Origin: Balneolaceae bacterium
Lineage (GTDB): Bacteria > Bacteroidota > Rhodothermia > Balneolales > Balneolaceae
Reading direction: 5' to 3'
Assembly: GCA_007123785.1 (NCBI GenBank)
Contig: SLGL01000339.1
Coordinates: 1-9,233, forward strand
DNA length: 9,233 bases
The notes under the pieces were generated by a model. That model saw only the letters and a list, made by a program, of their open reading frames with translations, ran no database searches and had not been told where the DNA came from. Within the stretch, counting starts at the first letter, position 1. Every line of letters starts with the position of its first letter. The translations under genes and the position numbers were made by a program. Shown here in pieces: positions 1-6,535 of the stretch.

Positions 1-77
1 CCTATTGAGAATAGAAGAATTAATAATATGCCCGCAGCCTTTTCGTAGTATGGCTTATACTTGGATAGTTTTAACAT
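1..77 (-). CDS. N-terminus of a membrane or exported protein, cut by the window edge
   Basis: Reading the minus strand from an ATG at 77-75 gives 25 uninterrupted codons to the left edge. The peptide starts MLKLSKYKPYYEKAAG and continues with an unbroken hydrophobic run (ILLILLFSI). Basic and polar residues followed by a hydrophobic stretch fit a signal peptide or first membrane anchor. A purine-rich stretch (AGAGAG, on the minus strand just upstream of the ATG) could serve as a weak ribosome binding site. The protein family cannot be told from 25 residues. The length is too short to exclude chance, but the start, hydrophobic profile and purine-rich leader agree with each other. Confidence 0.45.
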   Translation of the reverse strand, partial: MLKLSKYKPYYEKAAGILLILLFSI

Positions 78-215
78 AACTTGTTCTCTCTTTTTTTGTC
101 AGTAATCTTTTAATAAGTAACTCTCTGGTGGGTTTTAAACTTATCCACCCACTTACCTATTCTCTCTCCTTTAAAAAACCGAAATTGAACTACCCGGTTT
201 ATGTAAAATTGAGAA

Positions 216-234
216 TTTTTCACTTTATGAAAAA
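216..234. repeat. Perfect AT-rich inverted repeat
   Basis: TTTTTCA (216-222) and TGAAAAA (228-234) form a perfect 7-bp stem with a 5-nt loop. It is AT-rich and therefore weak as an RNA hairpin. It lies about 140 bp upstream of the left-edge minus-strand gene. A role is not evident. Confidence 0.3.
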
Positions 235-597
235 AAGAAAAATGGCAGTTATTTTCGTGTACCATAGAATCGATCGTTATTCCGGAGAGCCATTTTATGT
301 AAAAACTAAAACTGAATAAGCTGGCTTCCAATCCTGTACAATATGTTTAACCTTATGGCCACTGTTGCTACATTTATCAAAGTTTATGTTATATGATTGA
401 CAGGTTATCAGGGGTGGTATTATTACAACTCTTGATTAATAAAACCTATCATTGGAAAGAGCAAAATTGAAAAAAACAATAACCTTAAAACGTCTGAACT
501 GTGATTTCCGCTGATTGTGTGATTGACTGTGATTAAGGGTAAACCATCATAGAAAATCAAAATCCATCAAAAAAATCACAATTTTCACTTCTCAACC

Positions 598-614
598 TCA
601 AATCGTTTATTTGA
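598..614. repeat. Inverted repeat upstream of the DUF255 gene, possible regulator site
   Basis: TCAAATCGTTTATTTGA is a perfect 6-bp inverted repeat (TCAAAT/ATTTGA) around a 5-bp spacer. It lies about 97 bp upstream of the ATG at 712. The 14-mer at 600-613 matches the 14-mer just ahead of nagB (6512-6525) at 12 of 14 positions. In AT-rich DNA this could be chance, and no regulator can be assigned from the sequence alone. Confidence 0.25.
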
Positions 615-693
615 ATATACAGGCAGTGAACATGCTTCAAACTTTATGCTCCTTCCATTTTACCGTATCTTATCCGTTCATATTGAATCATCC

Positions 694-711
694 AAATCAA
701 CCCCCTGATTT
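694..711 (+). repeat. Inverted repeat directly abutting the DUF255 start codon
   Basis: AAATCA (694-699) and TGATTT (706-711) flank a C-rich 6-nt loop and end on the base before the ATG at 712. In RNA this could form a weak hairpin over the ribosome entry region, in a leader without a Shine-Dalgarno. The stem is 6 bp and AT-rich, so a real effect on translation is uncertain. Confidence 0.25.
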
Positions 712-2781
712 ATGAACCGCCTCGCAAAAGAAAAAAGCCCCTATCTTCTTCAGCACAAAAACAATCCGGTGGACTGGTACCCTTGGGGTGTGGAAGCGTT
801 TGAAAAAGCCAAACGGGAAGACAAGCCGGTGTTTCTGTCGATCGGATATGCCACCTGCCACTGGTGCCATGTGATGGAGCATGAGAGTTTTGAGGATGAA
901 GAGGTTGCCGGGCGGATGAATGATGTGTTTGTGAACATCAAGGTGGACCGGGAAGAGCGGCCCGATATCGACCACACCTACATGACCGTCTGCCAGATGA
1001 TCACCGGCCAGGGCGGATGGCCGCTCACCATCGTGATGACGCCGGAGAAAGAACCGTTTTATGCCGCTACCTATCTTCCCAGGCATTCGCGGCCCAATCG
1101 TATCGGGATGATGGAATTTGTTCCCGCCATCAAAAATGCCTGGGAGAACGACCGGGAAAATATTCAAAAATCGGTCCGGCAAATAAAAGAAGGATTTTCC
1201 AAAACCCTCGACCTGGGAAAAGGCAGTGAGCCACTCTCTTCCGGAGTGGCCGGCCAGGCGAGACAGTCGCTTTTTGAGCGGTTTGACGCCTCCGAGGGCG
1301 GGTTCGGTTCAGCCCCGAAATTCCCTTCTCCGCACAATCTCCTCTTTCTGATGAGCCGCTACCGTTCCTCCGGAAACGAAAAGGACCTGGAAATGATCAG
1401 GCTTACCCTCGAAAAAATGCGCCTCGGTGGCCTTTGGGATCATGTGGGTTTTGGCTTTCACCGATATTCCACAGATCATCGCTGGTTTCTGCCCCATTTT
1501 GAAAAAATGCTTTACGACCAGGCCACTCTGCTGCTTGCGTATGCCGAAGGGTGGCAGCTCACACAGGAGCCGCTCTTCAGTCAAACCGCTCTCGAAATCA
1601 CAGCTTACCTGGACGACTGCCTTACCTCACCTGAAGGTGCCTTCTATTCTGCCGAGGATGCCGACAGCGAAGGGGAAGAGGGCAAGTTTTATGTGTGGAA
1701 GACAGATGAAATCAGCCAGGTGCTGAATGAAGAGGATGCCCGGCTTTTTACAGATCTGTTCCATTTTGAAGCGGACGGAAATTTCCGCGATGAGGCCACA
1801 GGGCAGAAAACAGGTGCAAATATTCCGCACCTGAAACAACCCCTGGATAGTGAGGCAGCAAAGCGCGGAATGAATGTGAACGAACTGGCTTCACGTGTTG
1901 AGCGCATTTTCTCAACACTCAAAAAAGAGCGGGAAAAACGGGAGCGTCCCCTGCTGGATGACAAAATTCTGACCGACTGGAACGGCCTGATGATCGCAGC
2001 GCTTGCACGAGCCGGCATTATTCTTGGAGAACCCGGCCTCATCAAACGGGCCGAAAAAGCGTGGGAGATCATTGAGTCGAACTGCCTCAAAAATAGCAAG
2101 CTACTGCACCGCCTGAAAGAGGGTGAAGCAGAAATTGACGGTATGGCAGATGATTACGTATTTACCGTTTGGGGATTGATTGAACTTTACAGTGCCACGT
2201 TTGATCCTGGGTATCTGAATCGGGCGGTTGAGATTCAACAAACTTTTGACCGGGATTTTTTCGATGATGAGTTTGGCGGCTACTTTTTTACGGAAAGCGG
2301 AGCAGAAGAGCTCCTTGGCCGGCAGAAAGAGATTTATGACGGGGCGATGCCCTCCTCCAACTCAGTGGCCGCTCATAACGGGCTGCGCCTTGCCAGGCTG
2401 ACGGGCGATCATCGGCTCGAAGAAAAAGCAGCTTCCATCTTCAGGGCGTTTTCTCAGCAAATTGATGATGCTCCGGCGGGCTACACTCACACGGTCCATG
2501 CATACGAACTCCATCAGATCGAAACAGCAGAAGCAGTGATCACAGCAAAAAAACGTACACCCGAAGTGAATGAAGCTGTGAAAATTTGCCGGAAAAGGTT
2601 GCCGCAGGGATCGGTGATTCTCCTGAAAACAGAGGAGTGGAGTGATGAAATCAACACTATTGCACCCTTTGTAAAACCCTATCCGGTTCACGAAAAACTC
2701 GCTGTTTATATTTGCCGAAATTTTGAGTGTAAAGCTCCCGTTCATTCAACAGAAGAGGTGAAAAGATTGCTCACACATTGA
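712..2781 (+). CDS. DUF255 thioredoxin-domain protein (YyaL/SPATA20 family)
   Basis: The 689-residue protein has the usual length and order of this family. An N-terminal DsbH-like thioredoxin domain (about 1-165) begins with the family signature NRLAKEKSPYLLQH, carries a CHWC motif at 49-52, and continues with VDREERPDID (78-87) and GQGGWPLTIVMTP (99-111). The rest resembles an (alpha/alpha)6 barrel related to N-acylglucosamine 2-epimerases and glycosidases, with family blocks PHFEKMLYD (261-269), FYSAEDADSEGEEGKFYVW (311-329), DDKILTDWNGL (416-426) and DGAMPSSNS (543-551). No signal peptide is visible, so it should be cytoplasmic. The ATG at 712 places the family signature at residue 2, which fixes the start. 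Biochemical function is not established for bacterial members; redox activity is an inference from CHWC. It is probably transcribed alone, since a terminator-like hairpin follows. Confidence 0.93.
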   Translation: MNRLAKEKSPYLLQHKNNPVDWYPWGVEAFEKAKREDKPVFLSIGYATCHWCHVMEHESFEDEEVAGRMNDVFVNIKVDREERPDIDHTYMTVCQMITGQGGWPLTIVMTPEKEPFYAATYLPRHSRPNRIGMMEFVPAIKNAWENDRENIQKSVRQIKEGFSKTLDLGKGSEPLSSGVAGQARQSLFERFDASEGGFGSAPKFPSPHNLLFLMSRYRSSGNEKDLEMIRLTLEKMRLGGLWDHVGFGFHRYSTDHRWFLPHFEKMLYDQATLLLAYAEGWQLTQEPLFSQTALEITAYLDDCLTSPEGAFYSAEDADSEGEEGKFYVWKTDEISQVLNEEDARLFTDLFHFEADGNFRDEATGQKTGANIPHLKQPLDSEAAKRGMNVNELASRVERIFSTLKKEREKRERPLLDDKILTDWNGLMIAALARAGIILGEPGLIKRAEKAWEIIESNCLKNSKLLHRLKEGEAEIDGMADDYVFTVWGLIELYSATFDPGYLNRAVEIQQTFDRDFFDDEFGGYFFTESGAEELLGRQKEIYDGAMPSSNSVAAHNGLRLARLTGDHRLEEKAASIFRAFSQQIDDAPAGYTHTVHAYELHQIETAEAVITAKKRTPEVNEAVKICRKRLPQGSVILLKTEEWSDEINTIAPFVKPYPVHEKLAVYICRNFECKAPVHSTEEVKRLLTH

Positions 2782-2806
2782 ACTCCTTTAAAATAAACAG
2801 TATTGT
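2778..2806 (+). promoter_or_regulatory. Weak candidate sigma70-type promoter for the crotonase gene
   Basis: TTGAAC (2778-2783, overlapping the DUF255 stop codon) is followed after 17 bp by TATTGT (2801-2806). The spacing is ideal, but the -10 matches TATAAT at only 4 of 6 positions. If used, the hairpin at 2814-2842 would fall in the 5' leader of the crotonase mRNA rather than simply end the upstream transcript. Confidence 0.2.
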
Positions 2807-2813
2807 TGAAACG

Positions 2814-2842
2814 ATGTATGCTGAAAACAAGCATGCATTTTT
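2814..2842 (+). terminator. Probable rho-independent terminator after the DUF255 gene
   Basis: ATGTATGCT (2814-2822) pairs with AGCATGCAT (2830-2838) as a 9-bp stem with one G-U pair and a 7-nt A-rich loop. A run of five T (2838-2842) follows. It begins 32 bp past the DUF255 stop. The stem is not GC-rich, so efficiency may be moderate. It lies 46 bp before the next start codon, which suggests the crotonase has its own promoter or is reached by partial read-through. Confidence 0.5.
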
Positions 2843-2888
2843 GAGGGAAACCTTTTTCATCAAAAATCTACCATGAAATTTGACTGCC

Positions 2889-3662
2889 ATGACTAAAAAT
2901 GAGAACGGTACAGTAAGCTATTCTTCAAAAAACAACATTGGAACAATCGAATTCTTTCATCCCAAAGGGAACTCACTGCCAGGGTCTCTGCTGAAAAAAC
3001 TGGCAGACACCATTGAGCAAGCAGGTAAGGATGATGATAATCAGGTAATCGTGATTCGCAGTGCAGGTGACGGCGCGTTTTGTGCTGGGGCTTCATTCGA
3101 TGAGTTAACAGCCATTTCGAACCTGGATGAAGGAAAAGAGTTTTTCATGGGTTTTGCCAACGTATTCAACGCGATGCGCACCTGCCGAAAAATGATTTTG
3201 TGCCGGGTGCACGGTAAAACAGTGGGCGGCGGAATCGGGATTATTGCTGTCTCAGATTTTGCCATTGCGCTGAGGAGTTCATCCATCAAGCTGAGTGAGC
3301 TTTCACTGGGGATTGGTCCGTTTGTGGTAGGGCCTGCACTGAATCGCAAACTGGGAGTTTCCTCTTTTTCAACACTGGGCCTGGATGCACGAAGCTGGTA
3401 CGATTCGGGCTGGGCGCTCTCCAGTGGACTGTTCAGTAAAGTGACAGATTCGGTTGCTGAGCTGGACGCTGAAATAAAAAAACTGGCCTCCGATCTCGCC
3501 TCCAGCAACCCCGACGCACTCTCTCACATGAAAGAAATTTTTTGGCAGGGAACCGGCCACTGGGAATCTACACTGGAACAGCGTGCCGAAATCAGCGGGA
3601 AGCTGGTGCTCTCAAAATTTACTGAGGAGTATATCGAGAACTTTAAAAGGAAAAATAAATGA
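2889..3662 (+). CDS. Enoyl-CoA hydratase/isomerase family protein (crotonase fold)
   Basis: The protein has 257 residues from the ATG at 2889, typical for a single-domain crotonase. An in-frame TTG nine bases upstream (2880) would add three residues; ATG is preferred because neither site has a Shine-Dalgarno. The oxyanion-hole segments are GAFCAGASFDEL (62-73) and HGKTVGGGIG (108-117). The acidic residue of the second catalytic block is kept (KLSEL, Glu137), but the position of rat mitochondrial Glu144 in GGGxE is Gly117, so it is unlikely to be a standard two-glutamate hydratase. Gly at this place with a SE.LG block also occurs in methylglutaconyl-CoA-hydratase-like proteins, so a role in leucine or acyl-CoA catabolism is possible; that is inference. 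No other fatty-acid or leucine gene is in the window. It converges on the LacI gene with 20 bp between stops. Confidence 0.88.
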   Translation: MTKNENGTVSYSSKNNIGTIEFFHPKGNSLPGSLLKKLADTIEQAGKDDDNQVIVIRSAGDGAFCAGASFDELTAISNLDEGKEFFMGFANVFNAMRTCRKMILCRVHGKTVGGGIGIIAVSDFAIALRSSSIKLSELSLGIGPFVVGPALNRKLGVSSFSTLGLDARSWYDSGWALSSGLFSKVTDSVAELDAEIKKLASDLASSNPDALSHMKEIFWQGTGHWESTLEQRAEISGKLVLSKFTEEYIENFKRKNK

Positions 3663-3682
3663 TGAGGGTCCGATGAGTGTGA

Positions 3683-4714
3683 TCAGCTTGCTTTAACAGG
3701 AGCCGGGCCACTGCTTTTTCGAATAACAAGTTTCGGCTTCAGGTTTTCCTGGATCACTTTCTCATCTAAATTTTTGATTTTGTCGATTAGTAACTGAGCG
3801 GCCCGTTCGCCCTTTCCGTAGGTGGGCTGCTCGATCGTGGTAAGCGGTGGAATCATATAACGCGAAATAGGCAGACCGTCAAAACCGACGACAGAAAACT
3901 GCCCGGGAACGGAAACTCCCTTTTCATGAAGAGCCAGCATTCCGCCCATTGCGATGGTATCACTTGCACAAAATACGGCCGTCATCTGCTTGTGATTCTC
4001 TGTCCATAAGTTCAGCGTGTTGTACCCGTCCTGTTGTGTATAACTGCCAACAGAAATATAATCACCACGAACATCCAGGCCGTGATCTTTCAACGCCTCA
4101 CGATATGCGCGGATACGATGTTCTGTTTCCTCCACATTCTGGTCACCAAAAATTCCACCTATCTGCTTGTGGCCCAAGTCAATCAAGTGTTTGGTAGCAG
4201 TATAAGCTCCGTCGTAATTATCCACATCCACCGATGATATATCCGGGTGTTTGGGATTGTGGCCTACCAGTACAATGGGAATATCTTTATCAGCAAGGGT
4301 TTCAACCGTGAGATCTGTTACCTCTTCATTCAGACAGATCACTCCATCGAGTTGATGAGGGTTTAAAAGATGTTCGTGCAACTCATCACTCATCGATGAT
4401 GAATAGAATGAGAGTCTCACATAATATCCGCGGCGGATGCACTCTTCAAAAATACCAAGGTAAAGTAATGTCCAGTATCCGTTTCCCAGACTTTCATCTT
4501 CAATCCGGCTGGTAAGCACCCCGATCTGATACGTACTCTGCGTAGCAAGGCTCCGGGCGACTGCATTGGGGCGATAGTTGTACTTTTTCACCACCTTCAT
4601 TACACGAACACGCGCTTCATCGCTTACATTGGGGTGATTGTTCAGGACCCGCGACACCACCGACCTTGAAACATGTGCCAGTTTTGCCACCTTATCTATG
4701 TTGAGCCTTTCCAT
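3683..4714 (-). CDS. LacI-family transcriptional regulator
   Basis: The 343 residues match a full-length LacI/GalR repressor. A helix-turn-helix spans about 6-25 (IDKVAKLAHVSRSVVSRVLN), followed by YRPNAVARSLATQST (47-61), which holds the hinge helix with Leu56, the residue that intercalates in the operator centre in LacI and PurR. From about 62 the periplasmic-binding-protein-like effector domain follows, with SDTIAMGGMLAL and VVGFDGLPISRYMIPPLTTI near the C-terminus. The ligand is not readable from sequence; the nearby sugar kinase and NagB suggest an amino sugar or its phosphate. A palindrome overlaps its own probable -35 box, which suggests autoregulation. It points the same way as the ROK kinase but lies 596 bp downstream with its own promoter, so co-transcription is doubtful. 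Confidence 0.95.
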   Translation of the reverse strand: MERLNIDKVAKLAHVSRSVVSRVLNNHPNVSDEARVRVMKVVKKYNYRPNAVARSLATQSTYQIGVLTSRIEDESLGNGYWTLLYLGIFEECIRRGYYVRLSFYSSSMSDELHEHLLNPHQLDGVICLNEEVTDLTVETLADKDIPIVLVGHNPKHPDISSVDVDNYDGAYTATKHLIDLGHKQIGGIFGDQNVEETEHRIRAYREALKDHGLDVRGDYISVGSYTQQDGYNTLNLWTENHKQMTAVFCASDTIAMGGMLALHEKGVSVPGQFSVVGFDGLPISRYMIPPLTTIEQPTYGKGERAAQLLIDKIKNLDEKVIQENLKPKLVIRKSSGPAPVKAS

Positions 4715-4756
4715 TTCTGGGTTATTAAATGATTAGAAAAAAAATCAACGGGCAAA

Positions 4757-4766
4757 TCTGATCAGA
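4757..4766. promoter_or_regulatory. Small palindrome in the lacI leader, possible operator
   Basis: TCTGATCAGA is a perfect 10-bp palindrome. It sits between the predicted lacI transcription start (about 4780) and the ATG at 4714, a typical place for a repressor site. It is flanked asymmetrically by CAAAT (4753-4757) and ATTTG (4769-4773). It is short, and its sequence differs from the other palindromes in the locus. Confidence 0.2.
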
Positions 4767-4786
4767 GCATTTGGCGAAAAATATTA

Positions 4787-4814
4787 TATATACTAATTTA
4801 ATGTACTAAATCAA
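4787..4814 (-). promoter_or_regulatory. Candidate lacI promoter
   Basis: On the minus strand, TTGATT (4814-4809) and TATATA (4792-4787) are separated by 16 bp. The -10 end lies about 73 bp upstream of the lacI ATG. The -35 box is half of the palindrome at 4808-4821. The region is very AT-rich, so other hexamer pairs are possible (TATAAT lies four bases further downstream but with 20-bp spacing). Confidence 0.4.
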
Positions 4815-4821
4815 TTGATTT
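4808..4821. promoter_or_regulatory. Perfect 14-bp palindrome, candidate autoregulatory operator of lacI
   Basis: AAATCAATTGATTT is a perfect palindrome about 94 bp upstream of the lacI start, overlapping the candidate -35 box. Binding here would block lacI transcription. It lacks the central CpG that many LacI-family operators have, and it differs from the CG-centred operator in front of nagB, so the same protein may not bind both. It resembles the element at 6512-6525 (11 of 14 identical). Confidence 0.35.
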
Positions 4822-5170
4822 TGCCCAAAATCTTAATTTTCGGCACCTTCTGCAGTGCTCCGGAGTTGAAATGAAGCAATGTTATCGTTTGCTGTATGTC
4901 GTGATATGAAAATCAGTACTAAATAAGTTTTTGTTTTTACAACGAATTCCGAATCCGGGAAATTCTTTATCACCGCAAAAATTTTTGCCATCAACCAGTC
5001 CAATGAAGATACAGGAGATCCTGAGACTCTGATCCGAAGATTCCACTCAACTTTTTCACAATATCATCCGGCCATAAAATGAAATATGACAGAAGTATAT
5101 TGCTAAATAATATCAACTGAATCAGATAACACATCTCGACTCCGTTTGTCATGTTCGTTTTTCACACCAT

Positions 5171-5198
5171 TTGATGTAACTATATTGATGTATACATC
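5171..5198. repeat. Direct repeat TTGATGTA overlapping palindrome GATGTATACATC
   Basis: TTGATGTA occurs at 5171-5178 and again 14 bp later at 5185-5192. The second copy runs into a perfect 12-bp palindrome, GATGTATACATC (5187-5198). The group lies about 113 bp past the ROK stop codon, in non-coding DNA. It could be a protein-binding site, but there is no adjacent start codon that would explain it. Confidence 0.25.
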
Positions 5199-5310
5199 TT
5201 CAGCTAGGTTGACAAGACACCAGAATAAGCGTAAAACCTTGGAACTTCAGTGAAATTATCAGAGCCAAAAACCAAAATATTTCAAAATTATCCCGAGTTA
5301 AAACCACCTC

Positions 5311-6285
5311 TCAGACCTTTTGTGTACTAACGGAATCGAGTTTGAGCCACATAAATGCGGCAGAACCAAGAATAGCTGTTTTCTTTGTGTTCATTTCCGA
5401 TAACCTGATTTCCACCGTTCCCTTATAGATGTCGTGAAGATGGCAGTTCATATATTTTATTGTCGGGTTGAGTAAAAGATCTCCCGCTCTGGTCAGCCCG
5501 CCGGTAAGTACAATCAGTTCCGGGTTCAATATAGCAACCGTATCGGCAAGCTGTTCACCCAGTATTTTGCCTGTAAAATCAAAAGCTTTAAGAGCAAGGG
5601 AATCGCCCTCTTTAGCTGCGTCGGTAATATGTTTTGCTGTAATTTTTGTTTTGTGGTACGTGCTCAAAACCGAATGTTCATATTCATCCTTCTCAGCTTC
5701 CAGTACAGTTCGCACAATTCCCGTGGCAGAAGCATAAGTTTCAAGGCAGCCCATACGTCCGCATCCACACATTCTGCCACCTTTAATAGCCGTAACATGT
5801 CCCAGCTCTCCTGCATGGCCCATGGAACCGAGCATCAGTTCTCCATCAATCACCACCCCACATCCAAGTCCGGTTCCAAGGGTTACACAAAAAAAGTTTT
5901 TATACCCCTGAGCTGCTCCAAAAAGCATCTCTCCCACCGCGGCCGCATTCGCATCGTTCACAACAGTTACAGGTACTTCGAGCAGTGATTCGAGTATTTT
6001 GGAAACCGGCAGGCTATTGGGCCAGTTAAGATTTGATGGATTGTCGATAGTCCCGTTGGCCTGGCTTCCAGTTGGTGCTCCCACACTTGCACCCAACAAG
6101 GCTACATCATCCCCTAAAGAGAGTAGTAAGCATTCAATTTCATTGGCCAAATAAGTAAAAAAAGTCTTGTAACCGATATCCGGATCGGTTGGAATGGTCT
6201 GGTAAGCGAGCATTTCTCCCTCTCTGTTTACCAAGCCAAACTTTGTTTCCGTCCCCCCTAAATCAATACCGGCAACCAATTCCAT
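5311..6285 (-). CDS. ROK-family sugar kinase (glucokinase / N-acetylhexosamine kinase type)
   Basis: From the ATG at 6285 the protein has 324 residues, typical of a single-domain ROK kinase without a DNA-binding domain. A GTG at 6294 would add three residues; ATG is preferred and puts the phosphate-binding motif GIDLGGTETK at 6-15. VNDANAAAVGE (109-119) holds the catalytic Asp111, TLGTGLGCGVVIDG (135-148) is the second ATP-binding segment, and GHAGELGH (156-163) supplies Glu160 and His163. The ROK zinc motif CGCGRMGCLE has Cys173, Cys175 and Cys180, so the enzyme looks intact. Known family substrates include glucose, N-acetylglucosamine, N-acetylmannosamine and fructose. Being divergent from nagB favours N-acetylglucosamine, but this is context only. 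It probably shares the control region at 6295-6535 with nagB. No Shine-Dalgarno is visible. Confidence 0.93.
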   Translation of the reverse strand: MELVAGIDLGGTETKFGLVNREGEMLAYQTIPTDPDIGYKTFFTYLANEIECLLLSLGDDVALLGASVGAPTGSQANGTIDNPSNLNWPNSLPVSKILESLLEVPVTVVNDANAAAVGEMLFGAAQGYKNFFCVTLGTGLGCGVVIDGELMLGSMGHAGELGHVTAIKGGRMCGCGRMGCLETYASATGIVRTVLEAEKDEYEHSVLSTYHKTKITAKHITDAAKEGDSLALKAFDFTGKILGEQLADTVAILNPELIVLTGGLTRAGDLLLNPTIKYMNCHLHDIYKGTVEIRLSEMNTKKTAILGSAAFMWLKLDSVSTQKV

Positions 6286-6438
6286 TTTTTTCACTGAATA
6301 AAAATTGGTAAAGTTTTAACGATTCATTTTTTCGATCTTCAGCTTTGATAAAAAATGATTGATTCGTTTCTTATCTGCTTCATGATAAAATCCGCATTAA
6401 TCCTCTAAAAGCAAACCGATCTGCGTTACATTTGATTT

Positions 6439-6454
6439 TTGGAACCGATTCCAA
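6439..6454. promoter_or_regulatory. Candidate LacI-type operator in the kinase/nagB divergent region
   Basis: TTGGAACCGATTCCAA is palindromic apart from one mismatched inner pair, with the dyad axis between C6446 and G6447. A central CpG is the classical feature of LacI/GalR operators, where the hinge-helix leucine intercalates, and the local LacI protein has that leucine. The left half coincides with the -35 box of the nagB promoter, a standard position for repression. Binding by the local LacI is inferred; another LacI-family member could be responsible. Confidence 0.5.
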
Positions 6455-6467
6455 TCATGACTATAAT
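6439..6467 (+). promoter_or_regulatory. Candidate sigma70-type promoter for nagB
   Basis: TTGGAA (6439-6444) and a consensus TATAAT (6462-6467) are separated by exactly 17 bp. Transcription would start near 6474, leaving a leader of about 60 nt before the ATG at 6536. The -35 matches TTGACA at only 4 of 6 positions. I did not find an equally good promoter for the divergent ROK gene between 6295 and 6440. Confidence 0.5.
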
Positions 6468-6511
6468 CACTATTACGTATCTTAAGGAAGTATAACCGGA
6501 TCAAAAAACTT

Positions 6512-6525
6512 AAATCGTTTGATTG
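6512..6525. promoter_or_regulatory. AAATCGTTTGATTG element in the nagB leader
   Basis: The element ends 10 bp before the nagB ATG, where a ribosome binding site would normally sit. It contains the partial dyad AATC-N4-GATT. It is similar to the palindrome ahead of lacI (11 of 14) and to the inverted repeat ahead of the DUF255 gene (12 of 14). It could be a secondary operator acting as a roadblock, or chance similarity in AT-rich DNA. Confidence 0.25.
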
Positions 6526-6535
6526 CTACAATTTT

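Larger units (their letters stand above)
78..711. other. AT-rich intergenic region without a convincing gene
   Basis: About 630 bp of AT-rich DNA lies between the divergent left-edge gene and the DUF255 gene. Two overlapping open frames of 60-70 codons occur at about 110-331, one per strand, but they begin with TTG or GTG and encode low-complexity Phe/Lys-rich peptides without a recognisable motif. I see several small repeats (an AT-rich hairpin at 216-234, four phased TGATT boxes at 502-534, inverted repeats at 598-614 and 694-711), listed separately where worthwhile. Promoters for both flanking genes must lie here, but I cannot place a convincing -35/-10 pair. Confidence 0.6.
4715..5310. 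other. Long AT-rich gap between lacI and the ROK kinase
   Basis: Nearly 600 bp with no open frame that looks coding; the longest ATG-started peptides I read on the plus strand are about a dozen residues. It holds the lacI promoter and operators near the left end and a palindrome with a direct repeat near 5171-5198. I could not find a convincing intrinsic terminator for the ROK gene. An untranslated RNA or a decayed gene cannot be excluded. Confidence 0.55.

Noticed and set aside
110..331. Overlapping open frames on both strands (about 73 and 63 codons)
   Set aside because: They rely on TTG and GTG starts, are Phe/Lys-rich as expected from AT-rich non-coding DNA, and show no motif or ribosome binding site.
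697..1182. Long minus-strand frame opposite the DUF255 gene (161 codons)
   Set aside because: It is antisense to strongly conserved DUF255 motifs (NRLAKEKSPYLLQH, CHWC, GQGGWPL) and has no family features of its own.
3663..3682. Terminator between the convergent crotonase and lacI genes
   Set aside because: The 20-bp gap has no stem with a T-run; the two transcripts probably overlap or end inside the opposite gene.
5311..6294. ROK protein as a NagC/XylR-type repressor
   Set aside because: It has no N-terminal helix-turn-helix; the phosphate-binding DLGGT motif starts at residue 8, and catalytic and zinc residues are intact, so it is a kinase.
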